Notes: a model not told the origin generated them from the sequence alone. A stretch of DNA of 64,000 nt from ZC4RG30 sp039932715 (GCA_039932715.1 JBDTPN010000013.1:18683-82682), one strand, 5' to 3'. Shown: positions 53,574-63,103, numbered from the stretch's first letter. A program made the numbers and translations.

Positions 53574-54728
53574 GTGTCTGCAATGCCTGAAATCCTGTCC
53601 CGTCCCGCCGCCAGCCTTCGCCCCCGGCTTCCGGCCCGCCATGATCATGTCGGCAGCTTCCTGCGCCCGGACTACCTGCTGGCCGCCCGTGAGCAGCGCC
53701 ATCGTGGCGAAATCGATGCCGTCGCATTGCGCGCAGTTGAAGACCGTGCAATCACGGAAATCGTGAACTTTCAGGAAAGTGTTGGTCTGAAGAGCATCAC
53801 GGACGGCGAATATCGCCGCAGCTGCTTCCATATCGACTTTCTGGACCACTTGCAGGGGGTGGAAACCACGCAGCCGAAAACGATCACCAACCACGACGGC
53901 AGTCAGGCGCTCGTGCCACCGCTGATCCGCGTCACCGGCGCACTGCGCCATTCGCACGATATCGAAGTCGATAATTATCGCTACCTGCAGAGCCAGGTTA
54001 GCGCGGGCCGGGTCAAGGTCGCCATTCCCTCACCAACGATGCTGCACTTCCGCGGTGGCCGCGATGGCATCAGCCGCGAGGCCTACCCTGCGCTCGAACC
54101 CGCGTTTTACGACGACGTCGCACGTGCCTATGGCGACGAGCTGCAGGCGCTGGCCGCTGCCGGCTGCGACTACGTTCAACTGGATGACACCAATCTGGCG
54201 TATCTCTGTGATCCAAAAATGCGTGAAGCTGCGCTGGCTCGCGGCGATGACCCCACCGAACTGACGCGGCGCTACGCGGATTTCGTCAATCGCGTGGTCG
54301 CGCGCAAGCCTGTGGGCATGCTTCTGGCGATTCATCTGTGCCGGGGCAACTTCAAGAGCACGCATGCCGCCAGTGGCGACTACGAGCCGGTAGCCGAAGC
54401 ACTGCTTTCGCAGATGAATATCGATGCCTATTTTCTAGAATACGACGATGCGCGCAGCGGCAGCTTCGCACCGCTGCGATTCCTGCAGAAGGGCAAGATC
54501 GCCGTGCTCGGACTCATCACGAGCAAGACGGGCGCGCTCGAGAAGAAGGATGACATCAAGCGCCGCATCGACGAGGCAGCCCGCTATGTGCCGCTGGAGC
54601 AGCTGGCCTTGTCGCCCCAGTGCGGTTTCGCCAGCTCCGCCGAGGGCAACTCCATCAGCTGGGACGACCAGCGCCGCAAGCTGGAACTGGTCGTCGAAAT
54701 TGCCAACGAAGTCTGGGGCGATCGATAG
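53574..54728 (+). CDS. MetE C-terminal-domain-like methyltransferase (YxjG/YxjH type)
   Basis: The 384 residues correspond to the catalytic half of cobalamin-independent methionine synthase without the N-terminal half. The motifs DHVGSFLRP, CDYVQLDDTNLAYLCDP, HLCRGNF and SPQCGFAS provide the expected zinc ligands (His, Cys, Glu, Cys). The start is GTG 53574 with GAGGT upstream. Such short MetE forms use small methyl donors or work in homocysteine salvage. It probably depends on the divergent LysR protein. Confidence 0.87.
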   Translation: MSAMPEILSRPAASLRPRLPARHDHVGSFLRPDYLLAAREQRHRGEIDAVALRAVEDRAITEIVNFQESVGLKSITDGEYRRSCFHIDFLDHLQGVETTQPKTITNHDGSQALVPPLIRVTGALRHSHDIEVDNYRYLQSQVSAGRVKVAIPSPTMLHFRGGRDGISREAYPALEPAFYDDVARAYGDELQALAAAGCDYVQLDDTNLAYLCDPKMREAALARGDDPTELTRRYADFVNRVVARKPVGMLLAIHLCRGNFKSTHAASGDYEPVAEALLSQMNIDAYFLEYDDARSGSFAPLRFLQKGKIAVLGLITSKTGALEKKDDIKRRIDEAARYVPLEQLALSPQCGFASSAEGNSISWDDQRRKLELVVEIANEVWGDR

Positions 54729-54746
54729 CAGGCCCTCTGCGGCAGG

Positions 54747-55052
54747 CTAAATATCGCGAGAGTCCAGGGGTTCCAGGATCGCAACGTCGATGGGTGCTGA
54801 CAGCAAGTCCATGATGCTGGCGCGGTACGCAATGTAGTGGGTCGTTGCGCGGTGCGCCTCGATGGCAGCCTGATCGGTATAACGCTCTATCAGGCAGAAC
54901 CCCCCGCCCGAAACGTCGCTGGTGCGGAAGAAATCGTAACGAAGACAGCCAGGTTCGCGTCGGGTCTGCGGCACCATCTCGCGCAGAGTGTTCTCAACCT
55001 GTTGCTCCTTGCCAGGCTTGGGTTGAAATCGGGCAATGATCGTCTTGCTCAT
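54747..55052 (-). CDS. Antibiotic-biosynthesis-monooxygenase-fold (ABM) protein
   Basis: This 101-residue single-domain ferredoxin-like protein (IIARFQPKPGKEQQVENTLREM; REPGCLRYDFFRTSD; ERYTDQAAIEAHRAT) belongs to the ABM/YgiN group of small oxygenases and binding proteins. It overlaps by ATGA the end of a decayed CoA-ligase gene, so it was probably the last gene of an operon that has lost its front. Confidence 0.85.
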   Translation of the reverse strand: MSKTIIARFQPKPGKEQQVENTLREMVPQTRREPGCLRYDFFRTSDVSGGGFCLIERYTDQAAIEAHRATTHYIAYRASIMDLLSAPIDVAILEPLDSRDI

Positions 55053-55356
55053 GTCGGCTCCTCAGTTGCAGATTGCGCGGAACGTGTCGCAGCGAATTGC
55101 ACGTACCAGTCCAGGCTCTCGGGATTGGCAAGCGCGTCGCGCGTGATCAACTTCTCCAGGGGTTGACCTAGAAGCAGCTTCTTGATGGGCACCTCGAGTT
55201 TCTTGCCCGTGAGCGTCCGCGGAACCGAAGGCACAGTGATTATCTCGTTGGGTACATGGCAAGGCGAGAGCGCCACGCGGATGGCCTTGCGCAGGCGATC
55301 GTCGAGAACCTGGCCGAGCACATGCCCGGCTTGAGCACCACGAACAGCACCATCCA
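55049..55356 (-). pseudogene. 3' remnant of an acetoacetyl-CoA-synthetase-like gene
   Basis: Only the last 100 or so codons remain. LSPCHVPNEIITVPSVPRTL, TGKKLEVPIKKLLLGQPLEK and RDALANPESLDWYVQFAAT are the C-terminus of acetoacetyl-CoA synthetases. Upstream the homologous LFVVLKPG lies in another frame, so there is a frameshift near 55324. Homology stops at about 55356, where a second remnant begins on the other strand. Confidence 0.72.
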
Positions 55357-55358
55357 GG

Positions 55359-55669
55359 ATGAGCGCAGCCATCGCTGATTCAATCGGATCAGCGGGGCTA
55401 TTGTGTGAGGTTTCGCGCAAATGGTTAGGGCTGAAGCAGGCATTCATCTTTTCTGGTGTGTTGGCAGTCGCCGTCGTGTGGCTCACGGACCCATTCGAAG
55501 TCATCGCGCTTGCGTCCCGCGCGTTCGCGCTTTTCTACGCCGTGCAGTGCCTGTGGCGTTAACCGTGTCGCTGCGCATGAAGTCTGGAGGATTTGTGCTG
55601 CGATCGGGGCTGGTGTTGGTAGGCGCGCTCTGTCTTGTCGCGATGCTAGTTGGTGCCCCTGCCGAGTAG
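55359..55669 (+). pseudogene. 3' remnant of a membrane transporter gene, frameshifted
   Basis: The plus-strand frame reads AAIADSIGSAGLLCEVSRKW and then two membrane-helix-like stretches (FIFSGVLAVAVVWLTDPFEV; ASRAFALFYAVQCL). It breaks near 55555 and continues in another frame as RSGLVLVGALCLVAMLVGAPAE to a stop. An in-frame stop lies just before 55359. It looks like the end of a polytopic membrane protein; I cannot name the family. Bases 55670-55948 hold nothing recognised. Confidence 0.5.
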
Positions 55670-55948
55670 TTTTGGTGCGGCGCGGTGTAGTCCGCTGGAA
55701 TGCCGCATTGAACACAGGCCAGCTCCATGCAAGTATCAGTTCGTGACTATCGACTTCTTCAGACCGCAGTGCCAATTCCGTCCTTTCAGCGCGTGGAATA
55801 GCACGCTCTTTATTGTGCCGCGAGCAATTATAGTCGCTGCGGTGGCACTGGTTTATTCTTCAGTCTGCTCACGTCCCACCCATGGTCGCGACAGCCGACG
55901 TGGCGGCTGCCACCGGTGCAGGCTAGCGGGCCCTATGGAACTCCCCGC

Positions 55949-56908
55949 ATGACCGCAGCACCGGTTCAAGGGCACTCGAGCTCCTCATTGATGGTATGGC
56001 TGGCCAACGTGCAAGAATTTATGGGGTTTCCGATCGGATCAATCGGGGGCCGGACAATTACCGTTGCTACGATTGCCGGCGATATGTTGGTGCTGCTTTG
56101 TGCCTGGTATGGCGCAAGGTTGGTGGAGCGCGTCATCCAGCGCATGGCGCGGCGGCGCGCGACCGAGGGCGGTGACTATTCGGTGGCCTATGCTTTCGGT
56201 CGCCTGATGCGCTATGTCATCTGGTTCGGTGGAACGGTAATCGCTCTGCAGGTCGCCGGACTTAACCTGTCGAGTTTTGCCCTGGTGGGCGGTGCGATTG
56301 GCGTCGGTGTCGGATTTGGTCTCCAACATATCGTCAGCAACTTTTTCTCCGGAATCATCCTGCTGATTGAGCGCAGCCTGAAGGTGGGCGATTTCGTCGA
56401 TCTGCAATCGGGCGTGCGCGGTCATGTGCGAGAAATCGCGCTGCGGTTCACGCGCGTCACCACGAATGATCAAGTCGATGTGCTGGTGCCGAACTCCGAG
56501 TTCGTCAACGGGCGCGTAGTGAACTGGACTTTCGATGATTCAAATCGCCGGATACGGATCCCATTCGGGGTTGCCTACGGAACCGATAAGGAGCGCGTGC
56601 GCGAAGCAGGGTTGGCAGCGGCAGCCCGGATCGAAGGCATCCTGAGCGAAGTTTCGCGTCGCGGCCCGGAAGTGTGGCTGGTGGGCTTTGGCGACAGCTC
56701 ACTGACATTCGAGCTGGTGGTATGGGTCGATCGCAAGCGCCTGATGTCCCCAGCAAGGACACAGGCCAGTCTGCTCTGGGCGCTGCACGACGAGCTGACT
56801 GCGCGAGGCATAGAAATTCCTTTTCCGCAGCGCGATCTGCACGTTCGATCCGGGGTGCTCGAAGTACTGGTGAAAAATTCAACGACCGATGTGAAACCTC
56901 GGGAATAA
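55949..56908 (+). CDS. MscS-family small-conductance mechanosensitive channel
   Basis: From ATG 55949 it has 319 residues. Three membrane helices are followed by the pore helix GAIGVGVGFGLQHIVSNFFSG (about 121-141), the beta domain (VGDFVDLQSGVRGHVREIALR; NSEFVNGRVVNWTF) and a C-terminal alpha/beta cage. It is likely an osmotic-shock release valve. Some relatives are transporters or ion-gated forms. Confidence 0.91.
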   Translation: MTAAPVQGHSSSSLMVWLANVQEFMGFPIGSIGGRTITVATIAGDMLVLLCAWYGARLVERVIQRMARRRATEGGDYSVAYAFGRLMRYVIWFGGTVIALQVAGLNLSSFALVGGAIGVGVGFGLQHIVSNFFSGIILLIERSLKVGDFVDLQSGVRGHVREIALRFTRVTTNDQVDVLVPNSEFVNGRVVNWTFDDSNRRIRIPFGVAYGTDKERVREAGLAAAARIEGILSEVSRRGPEVWLVGFGDSSLTFELVVWVDRKRLMSPARTQASLLWALHDELTARGIEIPFPQRDLHVRSGVLEVLVKNSTTDVKPRE

Positions 56909-56921
56909 CTCCTGCTGGCGC

Positions 56922-58733
56922 CTACAATCCGTAATACCTGGCAAGGAGAATGGACAGGGCGATGGTCATCAGCACCACCAACGGTGTGCCCACGCGCACG
57001 AAATCCCGGAACGAATAGCCGCCTGCGCTCATGACCAGCAAGTTGGTCTGGTAGGCCATCGGGGTGGCAAAGCTGAGATTCGCGCCGAACAAAATCGCGA
57101 GCACGAATGGTTCCGGCGGGGCATGCAACAGGGTGGCCATCGACATGGCAATGGGCGTGCCTATGGCGGCCGCTGCACTGTTTGACACGAAATTGGTCAG
57201 CAGCGCCGCAAATGCGATGAAAGTCGCGAGTTGACCTGCAGGTGGAAGTGACTGTGTGACGAACGCCACGCCCGTGGCGATCCACTCTGCGGCACCAGTG
57301 ATAACCAGGCTCTGGCCAAGCGCCACACTGGAAGCAACCAGCAGCACCACTTCCAGGCTCAAAGCCCTGCCGATACCCTCGAAAAGCACGCAGCCGCTGA
57401 CCAGCATCGCGATTACGCCCAACAGTGCCGCGAGGTGAATCGGCAGAATTTTGGTCGCCGCCAGGATGATGACAATGCCCATGATGAAAAGTGCCCACGG
57501 CGCTTTTGGCGTGCGTGGAACCTTCAGGCTGGCACTGATGAGCATCAGGCCTCGCTGCGAACCCAGAACCTCGACCCGATCTTCGCGCCCCTGGACCAGC
57601 AGCACGTCGCCGGCCTGGATCGCAATGGAAGCGGGATTCAGTGTGGGCCGCAGTTCCAGATCGTTGGTCCTATAGACGCCGACAACTGCCACGCCAAACT
57701 GCTCAGCGAACCGCACTGCCTTGAGCGAATGACCCACAATTGCGGAATCGCCGCCGACCACCACCTCGGCAAGGTGCTGGTCCGCGCGTGATGCCCTGTC
57801 GGCAACGAATTTTTCCAGTGTCTTGCGATCAACCAACGGACTTTTTCCGAAGGTCGCCAGTTCGCGCAAGCCGTCCGGAGTATCGATGATCCCGACTGCA
57901 TCGCCGGCCTGCAGGCGCAGCTGCAGATCGGGGGCCAGTGTGTTGCCAGAGCGCTCAACGCGGGAAACATTGATTTTGCGGCTCAGGGCACGAGATATGT
58001 CCGCCAGGGAAAGTTTGTCGAGTTTACTGCCCGGGTCGACAATCAACCGGGCTTCATATTCGCGCGCGGCCACCGTGCCTGCGGTGGTGTGGGCTGGCAG
58101 CAAGCGCGGCGCAATTAGCCACAGGTAGAGAATGGCTACCACAATCGCGCCGGCGGCGATCACTGTGAAATCGAAAATTCCTACTGGCGGCAGACCCAGG
58201 CCGGTTGCAATGGACAGAACAAGAATATTGGTAGATGTGCCAATGCTGGTCAGCATGCCGCCGCAAAGTATGGCGAAGTTAACTGGCATCAGGGACTTCG
58301 ATGCGGCCGTGCCAGTGCGCTGCGCGAGGCCCAGCAGTAGCGGCAGCATCAGCACCATAACCGGTGTGTCATTGACAAATGCGCTGGCAATCGCAGCGAA
58401 GCATAGTGTGATGAGCAAGCCACCTGTCGGCGTGACTTTCCAGAGCCTGGCCAGTATCCGGACCATGGGCTCCAGCGCGCCGGTCAGGGTCAGTCCGCGG
58501 CCAAGTATCATCAGGCAACAAATCGTCACCAGCGCCGGATGTCCGAATACGGACAGGATGTCGACGTCGGTGGTGTGCCCCTTCGAGCCGTCATAGGGGA
58601 ACAGGTAAAACAAAGTCAGCAGCACCGTGAGCATGGCCAGCGAGACCATCTCGATGCGGATCCAGGGCCGCGTGTACAGATAGAACGTGATAAGCATTAT
58701 GCTCATCACTGCAATGGCATGTGGATTTAGCAT
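56922..58733 (-). CDS. DASS/SLC13-type anion:sodium symporter with RCK_C (TrkA-C) domains
   Basis: The 603 residues are two halves of a DASS transporter (helices about 5-215 and 400-603) with SNT-type motifs FVNDTPVMVLMLPLL and FVSNSAAAAIGTPIAMSM. Two TrkA-C domains lie between them (about 220-385; LQAGDAVGIIDTPDGL, IQAGDVLLVQGRED). Substrates in the family include sulfate and dicarboxylates. The TrkA-C insertion fits the SLT/YfbS-like group. It converges with mscS 13 bp away. Confidence 0.88.
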   Translation of the reverse strand: MLNPHAIAVMSIMLITFYLYTRPWIRIEMVSLAMLTVLLTLFYLFPYDGSKGHTTDVDILSVFGHPALVTICCLMILGRGLTLTGALEPMVRILARLWKVTPTGGLLITLCFAAIASAFVNDTPVMVLMLPLLLGLAQRTGTAASKSLMPVNFAILCGGMLTSIGTSTNILVLSIATGLGLPPVGIFDFTVIAAGAIVVAILYLWLIAPRLLPAHTTAGTVAAREYEARLIVDPGSKLDKLSLADISRALSRKINVSRVERSGNTLAPDLQLRLQAGDAVGIIDTPDGLRELATFGKSPLVDRKTLEKFVADRASRADQHLAEVVVGGDSAIVGHSLKAVRFAEQFGVAVVGVYRTNDLELRPTLNPASIAIQAGDVLLVQGREDRVEVLGSQRGLMLISASLKVPRTPKAPWALFIMGIVIILAATKILPIHLAALLGVIAMLVSGCVLFEGIGRALSLEVVLLVASSVALGQSLVITGAAEWIATGVAFVTQSLPPAGQLATFIAFAALLTNFVSNSAAAAIGTPIAMSMATLLHAPPEPFVLAILFGANLSFATPMAYQTNLLVMSAGGYSFRDFVRVGTPLVVLMTIALSILLARYYGL

Positions 58734-58929
58734 GGCTGCGCTGGACCCGCGGTTCCGCCTGTCTGCGATGGATTCCGTTACAACTCCTGGCGGGTACCCG
58801 ATCAGGCAGCTGTTACGGCCGGCAGTCTACGCGAAAGATCTGTCCGATTGCTGTCACGCGCCTTGCGATTGCCTATGTCTCTTCCCGCTTTCGCCGCGGC
58901 CAATCTAATGGACACCCTGAAGGCCGGGA

Positions 58930-59247
58930 TTGAGCACCGAACCCAGCTATGACATCAAGGGGGATGGTCCGGCGGACCGCTCACGCGTGAGCGCAAATGT
59001 TGACCAGGTCCACGGCATGCTGAGAGCCCTGCTGACGAAGGAGCTGAGCCTGGTTGTCCGGCATGAGAAGAGACCGATAGACGGCTATGCAATGACGGTT
59101 AGTTCTGGAAGTACGAAGCTGAAGCCGTCTGGCAACCATCCGCACGAAATGATGGATGAACAGCTCGGCCTGCACCTGGAAGCGAGGCCTGTGAATGTTG
59201 ACGTGATCAATGTCGTCAGCCTGAAAGCACCGGGCTCCAATCCCTAG
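58930..59247 (+). pseudogene. Truncated DUF3738 (TIGR03435-like) fragment
   Basis: This 105-codon frame from TTG 58930 reads PSYDIKGDGPADRSRVSANV then MLRALLTKELSLVVRHEKRP and AMTVSSGSTKLKPSG. That is the middle of the DUF3738 family found in soil bacteria beside BlaR1-like M56 proteases. The signal peptide and first third are missing, and the end is short. It lies 93 bp before the solo att box at 59.35 kb. Bases 58734-58929 hold nothing recognised. Confidence 0.62.
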
Positions 59248-59339
59248 AACGGCTGCATGGTGCCCCTTAACTCCAGAGCCTAATCGGGCCACCCTCGATC
59301 CAGTACTCGCTGTGGAGTGCCAGCATGACTCCAATTATT

Positions 59340-59367
59340 GAATTGGGGGTGCCATAGGGGTGACAAG
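59340..59367. repeat. Solo box pair (copy 9)
   Basis: GGGTGCC at 59347 and GGGTGAC at 59358, 11 bp apart, inside AATTGGGGGTGCCATAGGGG and ACAAGCC. Both boxes have A to G at the first base. No dusA fragment is attached. It lies 19 bp past the end of the zinc permease gene. Confidence 0.7.
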
Positions 59368-59385
59368 CCTGACGGGAATTAGTGC

Positions 59386-60150
59386 TCAAGAAGATTTGCG
59401 CACCTTCGGCACCAATTGGACAAGCAACGCGCAACCTGCAAGTGTCCAGACAATCAATGCGCCGCTGGGCAAATCGAATACGGCTGATAGCGCAAGTCCT
59501 GAAACATAGCCGAGGATGCCCACGGCATAGGCGGCACCCAGTTGGCGCTTGCCATTCATACCTGCGGTGGCTAGCGACGGCACGATCAGGCTGGCAAATA
59601 CCAGGTAAACGCCTACGAGCTGCACAGAGGCCGTGATGGCCAACGCAAACAGCGCGTAGAAGGCAATGCCAACCAGTCGTCCGGAGCGCAGCCACAGGAA
59701 CACCAGCAAAGCTGCAGATAGCACTCCGGCGGGAATCAGCTGTCGGTAACTGACCCACAATATCTGACCGACCAGCAGATCCTTGAGATGTTCACCGCCC
59801 CGGGGATTGTTGGCCAGCAGCAGCAAACCTCCCGTGGCTGCTAGCACGAACAATGTGCCAATCAACGGCTCCTGCATCTTCGGCCAGCGCCGATCCGTCC
59901 ATGCCAGTATCCCGGCGCCACCGAGCGCCGCAGTCGCAGCGGCGATCTCTACACCGAATCCATGCTCATCTACGCCCGCATACTGGGCTGCGATCACGCC
60001 CAGCGCGGCAATCTGCGCAATGGCCAGGTCGATGAAGATAATGCCCCGAGAAAGCACCTGTCGACCCAGCGGTACATGCGTCGAGAGCACGATCAAGCCG
60101 GCCGCCATGGCCGGGCCAAGAATGCTTATATCCAGTCCTTCCATTGTCAT
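59386..60150 (-). CDS. znuB: ZnuB-like metal ABC transporter permease
   Basis: The 254 residues have about eight membrane helices. The ABC-3 permease motifs are LSRGIIFIDLAIAQIAALGV near the start and VQLVGVYLVFASLIVPSLAT (about residues 182-200). The start overlaps the znuA stop by ATGA. No ATPase gene (znuC) is found in this operon or in the window. Confidence 0.9.
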   Translation of the reverse strand: MTMEGLDISILGPAMAAGLIVLSTHVPLGRQVLSRGIIFIDLAIAQIAALGVIAAQYAGVDEHGFGVEIAAATAALGGAGILAWTDRRWPKMQEPLIGTLFVLAATGGLLLLANNPRGGEHLKDLLVGQILWVSYRQLIPAGVLSAALLVFLWLRSGRLVGIAFYALFALAITASVQLVGVYLVFASLIVPSLATAGMNGKRQLGAAYAVGILGYVSGLALSAVFDLPSGALIVWTLAGCALLVQLVPKVRKSS

Positions 60151-61043
60151 TTGGCGGCACCCAGCAGCTTGTCGATGGTCGAATCGAAGAAACCAAACAG
60201 ATCCGCGGATTGCGCGTCACCTCCGACGGTGTACGGCAGCACGACAACTGGAACACCGGTGCGCTCGGACAGCCATTGCGCGGGCTTCTGATCCTGATAA
60301 GCCGCACTGATGATTGCGTAGGTTCCTTCGCTCTTGGTCGTGCCAATCAGGCTGGAGAGATAGCCACTGGTCGGTGGGACGCCGGGCTTGGGTTCGAGGG
60401 CACCTATCTGTTCCAGTCCCAGCCATTTGTTGAGATAAACCCAACTGACGTGGTGCACGACTACCTTCTTGCCTTTGAGAGCAGCCGCCTTGCCCTCCCA
60501 ACGTTTGGTGGCGGCTTGCCATCGCGCCGTGAAGTCGGCAAGGCGCTGCAGGTAGAGCGCCGTGTTGGCAGCATCCAGCAGTTGCAGTCGTGCTGATAGC
60601 GCATCAGCCACCTTGAGTACGCGATAAGGATCAAGCTGGATATGCGGATTGCCTTCCGGGTGCACATCCCCCGCGGCCCGATCCAGTTGTGTCGGCTTAT
60701 CGAGCAGTTGGACCTGGCTCGCCGCCAGGAAATATCCGGCACCACTGGCCACCTTCTGGTTGCCTGCCTGCTGGATGAGCTGCGGGAGCCAGCCCACTTC
60801 CAATTCAGCGCCGGTGCAAACCACCAGGTCCGCCTTGCGCACTTTGGCAATCAGGCTGGGCTTGGCATCGATTTGGTGCACGTCCTGCAGAGCAGTGGTA
60901 CCCACACTCACATCGACCTTGTCGGCGGCCAATTCCTGTAGCAGCGAACCCCATTCAGGTTCGCAGGCGAAGACTTGGAGCTTTGCAGAGGCGGGCAACG
61001 CGAACAGCCCGAATAGAAGCGCAAAAGCGATTTGCTTGTTCAT
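60147..61043 (-). CDS. znuA: ZnuA-like periplasmic zinc-binding protein
   Basis: This is a cluster A-I solute-binding protein of 298 residues with a signal peptide (cleavage near ALPASA, 20). The metal histidines lie in DVHQIDAKPS (about H56), HPEGNPHIQLDP (about H127-H133) and VVVHHVSWVY (about H197). It lacks the long His/Asp-rich loop of E. coli ZnuA. The barrel gene upstream ends 15 bp before it. Confidence 0.9.
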   Translation of the reverse strand: MNKQIAFALLFGLFALPASAKLQVFACEPEWGSLLQELAADKVDVSVGTTALQDVHQIDAKPSLIAKVRKADLVVCTGAELEVGWLPQLIQQAGNQKVASGAGYFLAASQVQLLDKPTQLDRAAGDVHPEGNPHIQLDPYRVLKVADALSARLQLLDAANTALYLQRLADFTARWQAATKRWEGKAAALKGKKVVVHHVSWVYLNKWLGLEQIGALEPKPGVPPTSGYLSSLIGTTKSEGTYAIISAAYQDQKPAQWLSERTGVPVVVLPYTVGGDAQSADLFGFFDSTIDKLLGAAK

Positions 61044-61058
61044 ATGAAGATCCTGGAT

Positions 61059-62399
61059 TTAGAACTTGTGGGCGCCATGGGCGCCCAGTGCTGTCTGGAT
61101 CTGCAGCGTCACTGCGGTATCCACATCGGCTGGGTTCGGATAGTCCTTGCTGAGTTGCAACCTTACGAGGCTGAACTCGCTGTTGCGCCAGGTCAGCATC
61201 AGGCTATGACGGTAAGGATCGTAGTTGCTGGAAAACGGACCACGGTCGTCGGCCCACAGTTGGTCGTAGCGATACCCGGTCTCCCACGTTCGGTTGATAC
61301 GGTAAATTCCCTCGACGTACACTCCCCGGCGCATTCCGGCCCATGCCTGGTCCGGCAGCTGATTTCCAGGGTCCATATACTGGCCATCGCGGTCTTCAAC
61401 GAAATATTCACTGCGCACAAGGAAGCCGCCATCCTTGGTGTTGCCTTGCGGTGCCCACTTCCAGGTGACGTCGGCCACGTACAGTCTTTCGTCACCGGTA
61501 AACCCGTCTTCGGCACCTTCGGTCCTGGATCGCAACATCGACACGCCTGCCAGCCAGGACGTCTCTACCCCGATGTCGCCACCGGCATGAGCGAACAAGG
61601 TGGTAACACCGACTCCATCGTGGCCGCCGCCGCCGCTGGGATAGCGATCCCCGCTGAACACTTCTCCTCCCAGCTCCATGTACAGATCCGTAGGCGCAAC
61701 CCACCGAACCTGTACGCCGTCGTCACCGTACTGCCCGCCGAGAAACGCCTGGTACGCAAGTGGGCGGTCGGAGAACTTGTCCGTATGGGCGTGATGGCTG
61801 TTGAGGTAACCGATATCGGAAAAGAAGCGCCCGGCACGCAGCGTAAAACCCGCCGGCAAGGCCGTCGCATCGACAAAGGCCTCTTCGACGCCGAAAGTAT
61901 CCTGGCCATTCTCGCTATTGGCGGAAATGGTCAGCTGACCAGAAAACTTTTCGTCAATGCTTGCCGATAGAGATATTTCGCTTTCGCCCAGGGAGAGACC
62001 CTGCACGCCGGGGCCGGCGTCGCCAGCCAACGGAAATCCGGAGCGGACGTAGTCGTCCGGATTCAGCGAATGATGTGAATACTGGCCATCGAGAATGACG
62101 CTCATCGCCGGGTTGAACGCGTTTCCATTGGCGCCTGTAGGCGCCGCGGCAGGTTCCGGCGCCGCCGCTTCATTGGCGCCGGCATTACGCCCTTGCTTGA
62201 GCTCTTCGACTTCGGCTTTGGTCGCCTGCAGTGCTGCCAGCGCCGCGTCTGCTTGCTGGCGCATTGCCTCGGCGTTTGCTTCCAGCACCTTGATGCGCGC
62301 CTCAAGGTCCGCGATGTGTGGGTCCTCGCTAGGTGTTGCCGCGAACGCGGGCGACCCCAGGGTCGCGAGGATCCCCAGCGTGAGTAACGACTTCTTCAT
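61059..62399 (-). CDS. Outer-membrane barrel protein of the zinc operon
   Basis: From ATG 62399 it has 446 residues: a signal peptide (about 21), an N-terminal coiled coil (IADLEARIKVLEANAEAMRQ) and a large beta barrel with a terminal Phe (ALGAHGAHKF). Two clusters of histidines (SDIGYLNSHHAHTDKFSD) face one loop. The coiled coil plus barrel is typical of porins that tether or trimerise. Placed before znuA and znuB, it is probably a zinc-supply porin. Confidence 0.78.
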   Translation of the reverse strand: MKKSLLTLGILATLGSPAFAATPSEDPHIADLEARIKVLEANAEAMRQQADAALAALQATKAEVEELKQGRNAGANEAAAPEPAAAPTGANGNAFNPAMSVILDGQYSHHSLNPDDYVRSGFPLAGDAGPGVQGLSLGESEISLSASIDEKFSGQLTISANSENGQDTFGVEEAFVDATALPAGFTLRAGRFFSDIGYLNSHHAHTDKFSDRPLAYQAFLGGQYGDDGVQVRWVAPTDLYMELGGEVFSGDRYPSGGGGHDGVGVTTLFAHAGGDIGVETSWLAGVSMLRSRTEGAEDGFTGDERLYVADVTWKWAPQGNTKDGGFLVRSEYFVEDRDGQYMDPGNQLPDQAWAGMRRGVYVEGIYRINRTWETGYRYDQLWADDRGPFSSNYDPYRHSLMLTWRNSEFSLVRLQLSKDYPNPADVDTAVTLQIQTALGAHGAHKF

Positions 62400-62564
62400 T
62401 TTATCTTCCGAAATGCATTTGCTTTGGCCGGGCAGGTCCCGGCGAGGGCGCCAGCGTTTCCAACAACGTTGAGCGCAACAGCACTGTGTTGCGTTGGCGA
62501 ATCGCATCGCCGGTCAACGTGAGGGTTTTGCTGGGTCGGTGGGGCCTGGGACAGGCCCGAACCG

Positions 62565-62936
62565 TTACACGATCGGAGGTCGGAAGAGCCTGGCGATGTG
62601 TTGCGGTGGAACTGGTAATTCCGTCGGGATAAGTATGGGATCAGATTTCAGGCGAACGACAGGTACCGTAACCACCGTGGCGATGTCGGCATAGGTGCCG
62701 CCCTGGTCGCTCCCATGCAACAGACCGTGGCCACCTTTGGCGTGGTCCGAGTCCATCTGGCGCTCGGCACTGGAGTCTTCGTGAAACTGGCTATGGCTCA
62801 GTGCAGCAATGGTGTGGCCGAGTTGGTGAAGTTCGCACATTGTGGAGGACATGGGCTTGCCAATGACTGCGAGCATCAGCAGCCCCAGAAGGCATGCACG
62901 CAGCAGGGTGGGCAGGCGTTGGAACCGCGAGAGCAT
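62565..62936 (-). CDS. Small histidine-rich exported protein
   Basis: From ATG 62936 it has 123 residues: a signal or anchor (LLRACLLGLLMLAVIG), then a His-containing region with one Cys (CELHQLGHTIAALSHSQFH; DSDHAKGGHGLLHGSD). I do not recognise a named family. As the first gene of the zinc unit it may be a periplasmic zinc chaperone. Confidence 0.6.
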   Translation of the reverse strand: MLSRFQRLPTLLRACLLGLLMLAVIGKPMSSTMCELHQLGHTIAALSHSQFHEDSSAERQMDSDHAKGGHGLLHGSDQGGTYADIATVVTVPVVRLKSDPILIPTELPVPPQHIARLFRPPIV

Positions 62937-63054
62937 TCCACGACTGTACGACGTTGCGACTAAAACCTCCACCCTGATCAATGCTCGCAACCCGCCGAAC
63001 GAGACTGGAAAAGCCAGGCATGAGGCTGGCCTTCAATCCCTAGGTACGATATTG

Positions 63055-63066
63055 GTTACGTATAAC
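63055..63066. promoter_or_regulatory. Candidate Zur-type palindrome
   Basis: GTTA-CGTA-TAAC at 63055-63066, about 120 bp before the small His-rich gene, resembles the core of the gammaproteobacterial Zur box (GTTATA...TATAAC). The arms are short and the match is suggestive only. Confidence 0.35.
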
Positions 63067-63103
63067 GGCTGAGCCATTTCTGCTCTTTAGGGCATCGCAC
63101 AAA

